From NCBI GenBank assembly GCA_028712075.1, contig JAQTQX010000005.1, positions 62,001 to 126,000 of the forward strand: a stretch of DNA of 64,000 nt, in the 5' to 3' direction. The translations under genes were made by a program, and so were the position numbers. The stretch's first letter is position 1. Every line of letters begins with the position of its first letter. Shown piece after piece: positions 26,355 to 35,350 of the stretch. This DNA comes from Desulfuromonadaceae bacterium (GTDB lineage: Bacteria > Desulfobacterota > Desulfuromonadia > Geobacterales > Pseudopelobacteraceae). Under the pieces are notes generated by a model, which saw nothing but the letters and a program-made list of their open reading frames with translations, searched no databases and had not been told where the DNA came from.

Positions 26355-27239
26355 ATGATCTCACCACTTGCAGTTTCTCGCCTCCAGCTCATGCTGGCGG
26401 CTCTCCTTATGTCGACCACCGGCGCTGCCATCAAATCCTGCGACTCATTCTCCAGCTGGCAGGTTGCATGCTTTCGCGCCGGCATTGCCGCCGTGGCGCT
26501 CATCCTGATCGTCCCCAATGTACGGCGCAGTCTGAATGTTCGGACAGTGGCTGTCGGCTGTGCCTATGCCGGCGCAGCTGTGCTCTTTGTCCTGGCGACT
26601 AAACTCACCACTTCCGCAAACGCCATCTTTCTCCAAAGCACCTCCCCGATTACCATCGTCCTGCTAAGTATCTGGCTTCTTAAAGAGCCGTTGCGCCGGA
26701 GAGATGCCCTGTTTATGCTGGCTCTGGCTGCCGGGCTATCCTTGTTTTTTCTGGGTGGGCATCAGGCCACCACCAGTACCCCGGACCCGATTAAAGGAAA
26801 TCTGTTTGCCCTGATGAGCGGCCTTTTCTGGGCTTTGACGGTTATTGGACTGCGTTGGTTGTCACATGCGGGGAAGAATTACGGAAATGAGGCTGCGGTT
26901 GCTGTTATCTCAGGATGCCTTGTTGCCTGTGCAATTACTCTCCCCATGTCACTGCCGATTCAGCAGAGTCACATGGCGGACTGGCTGACAGTTCTTTATC
27001 TCGGGATATTCGGCGTAGCGCTGGTGTTCCTGCTGGTCAGCAAAGCGATGAAACAGGTTACCGCTATTGAAGCTGGCTTGATTCTTCTGCTCGAACCGGC
27101 GCTCAACCCTCTCTGGGCCTGGGTGCTGCAAGGGGAGAACCCCGGTGTTCCCGCCCTCACCGGCGGTGCAATTATCCTTAGCGCTACTGCCATTCACACC
27201 TGCTGGCCAAACAGACCAGCAATCTCAGCTCTGGTATAG
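26355..27239 (+). CDS. EamA/DMT family transporter
   Basis: A 294-residue membrane protein with ten helices in two EamA repeats, the second beginning at GNLFALMSGLFWALTVIGLRWL. The motif LEPALNPLWAWVLQGENPG near the end is the usual loop before the last helices of DMT exporters. It follows the MoaD-like gene by 18 bases and converges on another DMT transporter 18 bases away. An exporter of amino acids or amines would fit the setting, but the substrate is not shown by the sequence. Confidence 0.85.
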   Translation: MISPLAVSRLQLMLAALLMSTTGAAIKSCDSFSSWQVACFRAGIAAVALILIVPNVRRSLNVRTVAVGCAYAGAAVLFVLATKLTTSANAIFLQSTSPITIVLLSIWLLKEPLRRRDALFMLALAAGLSLFFLGGHQATTSTPDPIKGNLFALMSGLFWALTVIGLRWLSHAGKNYGNEAAVAVISGCLVACAITLPMSLPIQQSHMADWLTVLYLGIFGVALVFLLVSKAMKQVTAIEAGLILLLEPALNPLWAWVLQGENPGVPALTGGAIILSATAIHTCWPNRPAISALV

Positions 27240-27257
27240 GAATAGCCATACCGTTTT

Positions 27258-28082
27258 TTATGGCCGCGCCATCAGCATAACCGCTCCCAACGCTGCCAAA
27301 ACCCCGACTAAATGTATTTTTGTAATCTTTTCCCTCAGCAGCAGCCAGGAGAGAAACACCGTCATTCCAGGATAGAGTGAGCTCAGCACCGCAGCAATAT
27401 CCAAACGACCGGTCTGGCCGGCCAGTATATAGGCCACAGTACCGCTGATATCAAAGACTACGATCATAACCACAAACAGCCACGAAACGCCCTCCACAGT
27501 CCGCGGGCGACCTTTCAGGATTGCATATGGCAGCAATGCCATAATCCCACCGATGCGAGTCGCCATAATTGGCCAGATTACCCCCTGCTGCGCCCCCTTG
27601 TGCATCATGATCAGAAAAAATCCGATGAATACTCCGGCCAGAAGAGATGGCCGCATACCCGCAAACCCCAACTGCTCACTATTTAGAGACAGCAGACAGA
27701 CTGCTACCAGCGCCAGTGCCAATCCCGCCAGCACTTCCGATTTCGGCATGCCGTCGGTCAGAATGCCGGCAATGACCGGCAGTACTGCGGCGGTAAGCGC
27801 TGTAACGGGAGCAGCTAATAGCTGGCCTTTGGCAAGCGCGCCATACAAGATAACCAGCGCAATCGAGTCCAGCCCTCCGGCAGCCATGCACCAGAGCCAG
27901 CCGGGAAGTGGCATTGACTGTTCATGAATGAAAAACAGGACCGGGACAATGGCAACAAGACCAAATGTGTTGACCAGAAGGTTTACCTGATATGATGCCG
28001 TGCGACGGCTGGCAAAACCACCGACAAAGTCACTGGTACCCCAGCAGAGTGCCGAGGAAATGCCATATATTATAAAGCTCAT
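27258..28082 (-). CDS. EamA/DMT family transporter
   Basis: A 274-residue membrane protein: SSALCWGTSDFVGGFASRRT opens the first repeat and the second starts near AGMRPSLLAGVFIGFFLIMMHKG. Ends with IHLVGVLAALGAVMLM. This branch resembles bacterial DMT proteins annotated only as EamA. The start at 28082 lies 39 bases past the terminator of the long minus-strand operon, so it is transcribed separately or by read-through. Head-to-head ends with the 26355 gene suggest two independent acquisitions and no shared complex. Confidence 0.83.
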   Translation of the reverse strand: MSFIIYGISSALCWGTSDFVGGFASRRTASYQVNLLVNTFGLVAIVPVLFFIHEQSMPLPGWLWCMAAGGLDSIALVILYGALAKGQLLAAPVTALTAAVLPVIAGILTDGMPKSEVLAGLALALVAVCLLSLNSEQLGFAGMRPSLLAGVFIGFFLIMMHKGAQQGVIWPIMATRIGGIMALLPYAILKGRPRTVEGVSWLFVVMIVVFDISGTVAYILAGQTGRLDIAAVLSSLYPGMTVFLSWLLLREKITKIHLVGVLAALGAVMLMARP

Positions 28083-28112
28083 GCGTGCCTCATGCTCGAA
28101 ATTATCTGCATC

Positions 28113-28150
28113 GGTAAAAAAATGGCTTACGCTGGATAGCGTAAGCCATT
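28113..28150 (-). terminator. intrinsic terminator of the polyamine operon
   Basis: A perfect 12-bp stem, AATGGCTTACGC (28121-28132) / GCGTAAGCCATT (28139-28150), with a six-base loop, followed on the minus strand by seven T. It lies 43 bases past the stop at 28193 and closes the run of genes from 37131. Confidence 0.92.
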
Positions 28151-28192
28151 TGACATTACAACTTCACATCAGCACTCCCCAACTGCAGGCAA

Positions 28193-29410
28193 TCAGAGAG
28201 CTGTTATATATTCATCCACAGTGATATTAAGCTTGGCAAGCTCGTTTTTCACATATTTACGACACACATCGTCCAATTGCTCCGGTACAAATACCCCGGC
28301 CTCCTTGAACAGCCCTTCAACCATCATCATCGAGAATACTGCCGCACATTGACCGGTTGAGTAGGATTCATGCGTCATTCGTGCCGCAGCAAATGATTCG
28401 ACCAGACCGGGGAAATTGGTGTAGCTGTCGATCTGGACCGGTTTGCCGTCCTTCACCCCTTTGATCCTTACCAGGAATGCGCCCTCCTCCTGAATGATCC
28501 CTTCATCAATAATCTCCTGTATTTCGTCTTCAAAGCGCGGGGCACGAGGAATCTGGCGCATAAGCAGATCAAACGGAGCTACCATTTTTCCTTTCACATC
28601 CACCGGCTCTTTTGAAAGCAGCCCCAGTTTGTACAGGGACTCCGCCAGCTCAACCTGCGGGCCGCCATACTTGAATTCAATGTCTGTCGCCCCTTTCAGG
28701 ACGGATTTTGAAAGCAGCCCCATGGTGACCGGTTCATCATGTTCGTGGTCAACCATGCGTATTTCCTTATCAACACCGACAAACCTCATCATCTGGGGAC
28801 GGCTGAACGGGACATCGGTAACAAATTCACCTTTTTCAAAGCGGAACGTTTTGTACGCCATATCTCCGAGAGCAACTTCCGGTGACCACCAGAACGGTAT
28901 GAACCGCTTGGTCAGGAAACCGTCATAAAAGTAAATTCCGATAAAATCGCAGCTATCCACTTTTTCAACAGACTCCCTCACCAAAACGTTTGCCAGACCG
29001 GGAGCGATTCCGCACCCTACCAGAGCAAGCAGCCCTTTGGCTTTGAATTTTGCATGCCATTCCGAAAAAAGCCATTCATAGCTTTCGACAAAGCCGATCT
29101 CTTCCATTGGGCCGGACAGGTCCATATACCCGGCATTAACAGCAAGCGCTGCCTCCATGACCTGAATATTGTATTCCAGCGGCAGGCCGTTAAAGATGAA
29201 GTCGCACCCCTCTGCAATTTTTGCAATATTTTCAGTTTTCCGGGCATCGACCTGCACGGCAGTTGCTTTGGCAAGCGATCCACTCAATCGTTCAGCAAGC
29301 TCCCTGTCGTAATCGGCACAGACTATTTCAGAAATCTGCGCGTGCCCATTCAGATGTTTGGCAATTGTGCTTCCCTGTGCTCCGACTCCGATGACCAAAA
29401 CCTTTTTCAT
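28193..29410 (-). CDS. saccharopine dehydrogenase family oxidoreductase
   Basis: A 405-residue NAD(P)-dependent enzyme. The Rossmann start is KKVLVIGVGAQGSTIAKHL, with the second-strand aspartate in CADYD, then GCDFIFNGLP and VNAGYMDLSGP. This is the Lys9/saccharopine-dehydrogenase fold that also includes lysine 6-dehydrogenase and carboxynorspermidine dehydrogenase. I cannot separate these by eye, but the neighbourhood of polyamine uptake and aminotransferases favours an enzyme acting on lysine or a polyamine-derived amino acid. ATG 29410 with AAGGAA upstream was preferred over a frame 25 codons longer. It is the last gene before the terminator. Confidence 0.82.
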   Translation of the reverse strand: MKKVLVIGVGAQGSTIAKHLNGHAQISEIVCADYDRELAERLSGSLAKATAVQVDARKTENIAKIAEGCDFIFNGLPLEYNIQVMEAALAVNAGYMDLSGPMEEIGFVESYEWLFSEWHAKFKAKGLLALVGCGIAPGLANVLVRESVEKVDSCDFIGIYFYDGFLTKRFIPFWWSPEVALGDMAYKTFRFEKGEFVTDVPFSRPQMMRFVGVDKEIRMVDHEHDEPVTMGLLSKSVLKGATDIEFKYGGPQVELAESLYKLGLLSKEPVDVKGKMVAPFDLLMRQIPRAPRFEDEIQEIIDEGIIQEEGAFLVRIKGVKDGKPVQIDSYTNFPGLVESFAAARMTHESYSTGQCAAVFSMMMVEGLFKEAGVFVPEQLDDVCRKYVKNELAKLNITVDEYITAL

Positions 29411-29460
29411 AATTGTTCCTTGTGTGTAATCATGTAATACCGTACCGCGTAAAAAAACAG

Positions 29461-30513
29461 TTAGTGCGATTTTATTTTGGTCCACGCCTCATCCATCATC
29501 CGGTTGGCGGAGCCAAGGTCTTTACTGTAGTGCAGGCGTTTCATGGTTTCAGGACCAGGATAGATTTCATCCATTTTCTTGTCTTTGGCGATTATGTAGG
29601 GAAGAGACGCCTGATTCGGAGTGGCGTAGCGGTTGTAGTTTGACAGCATGGCGCCGCGCTTCGGCTCGAGAATCCAGTTGATCCATTTGTGTGCGGCTTC
29701 AACATGCGGCGCGTGTGCCGGAATAGCCATCAGGTCAACCCAAATTTCGCCGCCTTCCTTTGGAATGGTATACCCGAGACGCTTCGGGTCCGCCATTACC
29801 GACCTCATTGCATCACCGTTGTACACGATTGCCATGGCAGCAGCTCCGGCATCGACATCGTTTTTACCACCAACACCCGGCTTGAATCCCCTGCAATTTT
29901 TGGAGTTTTTGGTAGCAATAAGCAGCTCCGCTGCTTTCTTGATTTCCTGAGGGTTTCTGGAATTCATATCATAGCCGAGGTACATCAGCGCCATTGCCAT
30001 TGAATCCCGAACTGAATCCATCAGCCAGAAGGTTCCTGCCTGCTTGTTTAAGTCAAAAAGTGCGCCCCATGACTTAACCGCTTCCGCGCTCACCTTCTGC
30101 TTGTTATACATCAGACCGACTGTCCCCCACTGCCACGGCGCGGTATACTTGCTCCCCGGATCGTACGGAGTATCACGAAACTGCGGCATAATGTTCTTGA
30201 GGTTCGGTATCTTGGAGTGATCAAGCGGCTGGATCAGCTTTTGTGCGAGCAGTGTCGACATAATATAGTCGGACGGAACGATTATGTCATACTGGTTAAC
30301 GCCGCCGGCCTGCAGCTTGGCAAGCATGTCCTCGTTGTTTTCGTACACATCAATTTTCACCTTGATACCGGTTGCAGCCTGAAAATCGGCGCTGAACTTC
30401 CGCTCATCCATATACTCTGACCAGGTAAAAATCCTCAGTTCCTTGTCCTCTGCAAAACTTGCACGGGCAAATACCGACAGTAACAACATCACAACAAGTA
30501 GCGATTTTTTCAT
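29461..30513 (-). CDS. potD: polyamine ABC transporter substrate-binding protein
   Basis: A 350-residue periplasmic protein with a signal peptide (MKKSLLVVMLLLSVFARASFA). The mature part follows PotD: RIFTWSEYMDERKFSADFQAATGIKV, YDIIVPSDYIMSTLLAQKLI, and APWQWGTVGLMYNKQKV, carrying the Trp, Asp and Tyr residues that line polyamine pockets. It binds spermidine or putrescine (cadaverine possible) for delivery to PotB and PotC. Start ATG 30513 follows GGGAGGA. It is separated by 58 bases from potC. Confidence 0.93.
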   Translation of the reverse strand: MKKSLLVVMLLLSVFARASFAEDKELRIFTWSEYMDERKFSADFQAATGIKVKIDVYENNEDMLAKLQAGGVNQYDIIVPSDYIMSTLLAQKLIQPLDHSKIPNLKNIMPQFRDTPYDPGSKYTAPWQWGTVGLMYNKQKVSAEAVKSWGALFDLNKQAGTFWLMDSVRDSMAMALMYLGYDMNSRNPQEIKKAAELLIATKNSKNCRGFKPGVGGKNDVDAGAAAMAIVYNGDAMRSVMADPKRLGYTIPKEGGEIWVDLMAIPAHAPHVEAAHKWINWILEPKRGAMLSNYNRYATPNQASLPYIIAKDKKMDEIYPGPETMKRLHYSKDLGSANRMMDEAWTKIKSH

Positions 30514-30571
30514 GGTAAATCCTCCCGAATATGTCCGACCGTAGCCGGGTAGTTACGTACAACCTGATAAA

Positions 30572-31369
30572 TCAGGCAATTTCCTTTTTAGAGAAGCGCT
30601 CGGCGCCAACGACCAGAATGACGGTAATCAGGACAACCAGAGTTGAAAGTGCGTGAATCTCCGGGGTAACCCCCCTGCGTACCGCTGCATAAATAAAAAG
30701 CGGCAACGTCTGGGAATCGGGCCCGGACAGAAAGAAACTAAGCACAAAATCATCCAGTGATAACGTGAAAGCCAGCATGGCCCCTGCAACAATGCCGGGC
30801 ATCATCAGTGGCAGCATGACCTTGCGCATAAGGTACCAGTTGCTGGCAAACAGGTCCCTGCCGGCCTCTTCCACATCCTGGCCGATCAGAGCAAGCCGGC
30901 TCCGAACAACCAGCGCGACAAACGCTATCTGAAAAGTGACATGGCCGATGATCATGTCGATCATGCCCATATCAAATATGCTGGAGACCTCTCTCAGAAT
31001 ACCGAATACGACAACCAGCGAACCGGCCATGATAATATCAGGAATGACCACCGGTATATTCAACATTGTGTTCAAAAATGAATTGGTCTTCCGTCCCCAC
31101 GGAAAGCGGCTGATACCGATCGCCAGAATTGTTCCAAGCAGTGTGGCTATGGCAGTGGATACCACCGCAAGCTCAAGAGTATTCCAGGCTGAATTAAGAA
31201 TCCATTCGTTGTCTAACAGTTTGAAATACCAGTCAAGTGTAAATCCTTTCCACACCCAGCCGCCTTTGGCGGTATTGACCGAGCAGACGGCAACACCCAG
31301 CAGGGGAAGGTAGAGAAACCAGACCGTAAAGAGAGCAAGTGCTTTGATAATCGGATGACTTTTTCTCAT
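30572..31369 (-). CDS. potC: polyamine ABC transporter permease PotC
   Basis: A 265-residue inner-membrane permease with six helices and the EAA loop (EEAGRDLFASNWYLMRKVMLPLMMPGIVAG) that contacts the ATPase. Start ATG 31369 overlaps the potB stop by four bases (ATGA). Together with PotB it forms the polyamine channel. C-terminal SKKEIA follows the last helix closely. Confidence 0.93.
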   Translation of the reverse strand: MRKSHPIIKALALFTVWFLYLPLLGVAVCSVNTAKGGWVWKGFTLDWYFKLLDNEWILNSAWNTLELAVVSTAIATLLGTILAIGISRFPWGRKTNSFLNTMLNIPVVIPDIIMAGSLVVVFGILREVSSIFDMGMIDMIIGHVTFQIAFVALVVRSRLALIGQDVEEAGRDLFASNWYLMRKVMLPLMMPGIVAGAMLAFTLSLDDFVLSFFLSGPDSQTLPLFIYAAVRRGVTPEIHALSTLVVLITVILVVGAERFSKKEIA

Positions 31370-32274
31370 AGGACTTCAATCTCCTTCCCTTTACGGTTGT
31401 ATATCTGGAGGCTGATCATGGTCAGCACCATCAACCCCAGACTTACTGCCGCTCCGAAAGGCCAGTCACGACTGGATCCAAACTGCTGCTGAATCAGGTT
31501 CCCGACCAGCATGTACTTTGAGCCCCCGAGAAGGTCAGGCACCACAAAGGTTCCCATGGCCGGGACAAAGGTCAGAATTATACCGACTGACAGTCCGGGA
31601 GCCGTCTGGGGAAGTATTGCCTGCATGAACACCCGTATTTTGGACGAATAGAGATCCTGTGCTGCCTCGACAAGCGCCCAGTCAAGCCGCTCGACACTCG
31701 AATAGAGCGGCAGTACGACAAAGGGAAGAAATACCGACACCATGCCCAGATACACGGCAATTGCGTTAGGGTAGAGCGGTGTGTCCGGGGGAATCATACC
31801 GAGCGCGGTTGCAAGCTTCGCAAGAGGCAGCTCCGGTGAAAGGAGATAAAACCACGCATAGGTCCGAATCACCATATTTGTCCAGAATGGAACTATTATC
31901 AGAGTGAGCCAGACATAACGGCTTTTGGCCGGGCGGGATGCGATGAAAAAACTTAACGGGTAGGCAAGGATGACTGAAACGAGCGTTGTCACAAAGGCAA
32001 CTTCAACCGATCGCCACAAAATAAGCAGATAATCCGGTGTCCAGCCAAAGAGGCTGTATCCGGCCAGTCTCTGATAATTTTCCACCGTGAATTTCCAGAT
32101 CAGTTCACCATGATCGCCACGGGTGGCAAAACTGACACCGATAAAAAGCAGGCCGGGCAACACCAGAAAAATCATCAGCCATGAAATGCCACCGGAGAGG
32201 AAGGCCAGACCTTTTCTCAACAGGGAGCCTTCTGTTGTCAATTCCCCGCGCCAGAGAATGTTCTTGTTTTTCAT
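31366..32274 (-). CDS. potB: polyamine ABC transporter permease PotB
   Basis: A 302-residue inner-membrane permease. The first helix (GISWLMIFLVLPGLLFIGVSFA) follows a 30-residue cytoplasmic lead, and the EAA loop is VEAAQDLYSSKIRVFMQAILPQTAPGLSVG. The loop sequence and APAMGTF-like VPAMGTFVVPDLLGG are typical of PotB. The start lies one base past the potA stop. Confidence 0.93.
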   Translation of the reverse strand: MKNKNILWRGELTTEGSLLRKGLAFLSGGISWLMIFLVLPGLLFIGVSFATRGDHGELIWKFTVENYQRLAGYSLFGWTPDYLLILWRSVEVAFVTTLVSVILAYPLSFFIASRPAKSRYVWLTLIIVPFWTNMVIRTYAWFYLLSPELPLAKLATALGMIPPDTPLYPNAIAVYLGMVSVFLPFVVLPLYSSVERLDWALVEAAQDLYSSKIRVFMQAILPQTAPGLSVGIILTFVPAMGTFVVPDLLGGSKYMLVGNLIQQQFGSSRDWPFGAAVSLGLMVLTMISLQIYNRKGKEIEVL

Positions 32275-32275
32275 A

Positions 32276-33316
32276 TCAGTCTCCCAGCGCGACCAGATCG
32301 CTTGCAGTCAACTCAATCCAGATCTTGTCGCCGGTGCGGAAATGTTTGTAGGAGGATGTCCTCACGCGCAGATTACCCGGTGAGAGAAACAGGTCAAAGT
32401 TGGTGCCGCGATAGACACTGTCTTCTACCGTTGCCAGCACGCCATTATGATCCGGCTTGTTTTCGCTGATCTTTACCCACTCCGGACGGATTGTCACCAG
32501 CCCTTCATTCCAATCAGGTATCTTATCGAGAGCGAAGAAGCCCAGCTCCGTTTCAACGCCGCCATCAACCCTTTTTGCCTTCAGCATATTTGCGGCTCCG
32601 AGGAATTCCGCAACGAATTTGTTGCACGGGTAGTCGTATACCTCTTCAGGGGTACCGCACTGAACAATTTGGCCTTCATTCATTACCGCAATCCGGTCGC
32701 TGCAGACCAGCGCCTCATCCTGATCGTGAGTCACCATGATAAACGTGGTTCCCAACTTGCGCTGCAAACGACGCAGCTCTTCCTGAACCTGCGCGCGCAG
32801 CTTCGCATCGAGTGCCGACATCGGTTCATCAAGCAGCAGGATATCCGGCTCATTCACCAACGCACGAGCAAGAGAAACCCGTTGCTTCTGGCCTCCGGAA
32901 AGCTGATCAGGCATACGGTCCTTCAACGTTTCCAACCGGAGCATTTCAATGCCTTCATTTACACGGCGCTTGATTTCATCAGCATTTATTTTGCGTGAGC
33001 GGAGTCCGAAGGCGATATTTTCATAAATAGTCAGGTGCGGAAACAGCGCATAACTCTGAAAAACCATATTTACGTGCCGTTTATTGGCTGGGAGCGAAGT
33101 AATGTCGTCATTTCCCAGAATGACGGAACCCGATGTGGGGATTTCAAGTCCGGCGATAATGCGCAGCAGCGTGGTTTTGCCGCATCCGGATGGACCAAGC
33201 AGGGTGAAAAATTCGCCGGCACGCACTTCCTGATTCACCGTCTTCAACACTTCCACTTTGCCGAAAGTCTTAACCATATTCTTGATAGTCAGATTTTTGT
33301 CTTTATGAGTGTCCAA
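32276..33316 (-). CDS. potA: polyamine ABC transporter ATPase PotA
   Basis: A 346-residue ATPase. Walker A is GPSGCGKTT, the signature LSGGQKQR, Walker B ILLLDEPMSALDAKLR, and the switch histidine is in VTHDQDE. A TOBE-type domain ends the protein (VTIRPEWVKI). I set the start at TTG 33316 because AAGGAG stands six bases upstream in the right spacing; a longer frame to 33376 begins with residues unlike PotA. It energises polyamine import and probably feeds intracellular pools used by the aminotransferase just upstream. Confidence 0.93.
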   Translation of the reverse strand: MDTHKDKNLTIKNMVKTFGKVEVLKTVNQEVRAGEFFTLLGPSGCGKTTLLRIIAGLEIPTSGSVILGNDDITSLPANKRHVNMVFQSYALFPHLTIYENIAFGLRSRKINADEIKRRVNEGIEMLRLETLKDRMPDQLSGGQKQRVSLARALVNEPDILLLDEPMSALDAKLRAQVQEELRRLQRKLGTTFIMVTHDQDEALVCSDRIAVMNEGQIVQCGTPEEVYDYPCNKFVAEFLGAANMLKAKRVDGGVETELGFFALDKIPDWNEGLVTIRPEWVKISENKPDHNGVLATVEDSVYRGTNFDLFLSPGNLRVRTSSYKHFRTGDKIWIELTASDLVALGD

Positions 33317-33424
33317 AGCGTACTCCTTCTCTAACTTTCGCCACGTGCGACGCCCTACGAAATTACCTGATTGCAAAACTACACTGCGGATAAAACAGGT
33401 CGTCTCATCCGCAGGTATGGCTAA

Positions 33425-34783
33425 TTACAGATCGCTGTTAATGGAAACGAGAACCTCTTCCAGTATTACCAACATCCGGTCGATGAGCTCATAGCTGATA
33501 TTCAGCGCCGGCTCGATCCTGATTGTCCGTGCGTTATTGAATGTTCCGGCTGTCAGCACCTGGCGCGTAAACATACCGGAAGCGAACTGCCACCCCATCT
33601 CGTCGGTAGCAAAATCCATTCCGATCAGAAGACCTTTGCCCCGCACTTCTGCCAGTACATTCGGATACTTCGCCTTCAGTGTCACAAGCTTTTCAAGGAT
33701 GTATTCCCCCTTGGCTTTTGCCTGACCGGCCAGATCTTCTTCGAGAAGCACATTGATATAGGCGAGGGCTGCCGCACAGGCGATCGGGTTGCCGCCGGTA
33801 GTGGTAGAGTGCATGAAGGGGTTCGGTTCCATGCATTCCCAGATTTTTGCCGTGGAAAAGAACCCGGAGCAGGGGATAACACCACCGCCAAGTGCTTTGC
33901 CGAGGCAGATGATGTCAGGAGTTACATTCCAATGGTCGACACCGAACAAAGTACCTGTACGGCCAAGTCCGGTCTGGACTTCGTCGGCGATCAGCAGCAC
34001 GCCGTAGCGGTCGCAGATTTCCCGAAGTCTCGGGAAATAATCATCCGGCGGAATGATGGCGCCGGCCTCGCCCTGGATCGGTTCGACAACCATGGCAGCG
34101 ATTCCGTCACCAACCTGCTTGGCTGATGCAAGCACCTGCTCCACCGCATCAGCATTACCGAACGGCACATGCCTGACATTAGCCAACAGTGGCAGGAGCG
34201 GTTCACGGTAGGTGGATTTGCCCATGAGAGTCAGCGGCCCCAGTGTCTTGCCGTGAAATGCCTTTTCCGTCGCAATGAATCCGGCTTTTCCGGTGTACAG
34301 TTTGGCCAGTTTCATGGCGCCGTCAACCGCTTCGGTGCCACTGTTGATAAAGAAACCGTACTGGATATCGCCCGGGAGGATATTAGCCAGGACTTTACCC
34401 AGATGCGCTCTGAGCGGGTCAAGCATTTCCTGGCTGTACTGGGGACTGCGGTCAAGTTGCGCCTTGGCAGCTGCAACAATTTTCGGATGCCGGATACCGG
34501 CCGAGTAGAGACCGAATCCGCCCAGTACATCGATAAATTCACGTCCCCGTGTGTCGGTGAGCATTGAGCCCTGTCCGGTCCACTCAACGGATGCGAAGTC
34601 CCCCGCCTCTGTCATTGATTTACGATATTTTAGCCACCCTTTATTGATGTGATTGGCAAAATTTTCTACCGTATCCTGTTCGATACGAGCTTTATCTGCA
34701 GCCGGCACCTGATCTTCCGGCATCAACAAAAGGTCGAGCATTCTTTTAGCTTCACTTTGTGCGTACTCTACATTTCTACTCAT
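33425..34783 (-). CDS. patA: putrescine/cadaverine aminotransferase
   Basis: A 452-residue class III aminotransferase of the PatA/YgjG group. Landmarks are DTRGREFIDVLGGFGLYSAG, INSGTEAVDGAMKLAKLYTGK, the EKAFHGKTLG loop, the PLP aspartate in LIADEVQTGLGRTG and the lysine in ICLGKALGGGVIPCSG. E. coli PatA transfers an amino group from putrescine or cadaverine to 2-oxoglutarate, yielding an aminoaldehyde that cyclises. It lies between the ferredoxin of AOR2 and potA. A CCCC-TTTT-GGGG hairpin (34806-34817) stands in the 48-base gap before it. Confidence 0.92.
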   Translation of the reverse strand: MSRNVEYAQSEAKRMLDLLLMPEDQVPAADKARIEQDTVENFANHINKGWLKYRKSMTEAGDFASVEWTGQGSMLTDTRGREFIDVLGGFGLYSAGIRHPKIVAAAKAQLDRSPQYSQEMLDPLRAHLGKVLANILPGDIQYGFFINSGTEAVDGAMKLAKLYTGKAGFIATEKAFHGKTLGPLTLMGKSTYREPLLPLLANVRHVPFGNADAVEQVLASAKQVGDGIAAMVVEPIQGEAGAIIPPDDYFPRLREICDRYGVLLIADEVQTGLGRTGTLFGVDHWNVTPDIICLGKALGGGVIPCSGFFSTAKIWECMEPNPFMHSTTTGGNPIACAAALAYINVLLEEDLAGQAKAKGEYILEKLVTLKAKYPNVLAEVRGKGLLIGMDFATDEMGWQFASGMFTRQVLTAGTFNNARTIRIEPALNISYELIDRMLVILEEVLVSINSDL

Positions 34784-34831
34784 ATCAATTTCCTCTCCTT
34801 AGTGCCCCCTTTTGGGGTCTTATCAGTTTTG

Positions 34832-35350
34832 TTAGGAACGAGCCTTTTTCATCAGCTTTTCAGCCATCACATGGCGTTTTTCCGCCGGGGTGCCGACAGC
34901 TGTCCGGTACTTCATTTGAGCCCCTTTCAGGCGAATCTGCTCGGAATCTCCGACCGCATACAGCAGGGCATCGGCATGGCATTCCCTAACGCAGGCCGGA
35001 TCACCTCCACAACAATCGCATTTATAGGCAATTCCGGCAGCCCCCTGTTCCATCATTCCGTAGGGGCAGGCAGAGACGCAGGTTCCGCACGCAGTGCAGA
35101 GATTCTCGTTGACCAGCACGACACCGTCTGCATCACGGTATAACGCCGATGATGGGCAGACATCCATGCAGTTGGCCTTGGGGCACTGAAAACAGATGCT
35201 CGGGACCGAATAACCGCGAAGCGGAAAATTATTGATTCTGATCCGAGCCTTATCCGGCTGGAATGCTCCCTCTTTCAGAGCCGAACAGATAAGAGCGCAC
35301 CGATTGCAGCCGGTGCAGTGATCGGGATTGGCAAATAGTTGTTTTTTCAA
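34832..35350 (-). CDS. four-cluster ferredoxin-like protein paired with AOR2
   Basis: About 172 residues with the cysteine groups CTGCNRCALIC, CFQCPKANCMDVCP, CTACGTCVSACP and CDCCGGDPACVREC, giving up to four [4Fe-4S] clusters in the HybA/DmsB-like order. I placed the start at TTG 35350, eight bases past AAGGAG; it overlaps the AOR2 stop as TTGA. A GTG at 35359 would add three residues. It probably receives electrons from AOR2 in place of free ferredoxin and passes them to an unknown partner. Confidence 0.88.
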   Translation of the reverse strand: MKKQLFANPDHCTGCNRCALICSALKEGAFQPDKARIRINNFPLRGYSVPSICFQCPKANCMDVCPSSALYRDADGVVLVNENLCTACGTCVSACPYGMMEQGAAGIAYKCDCCGGDPACVRECHADALLYAVGDSEQIRLKGAQMKYRTAVGTPAEKRHVMAEKLMKKARS

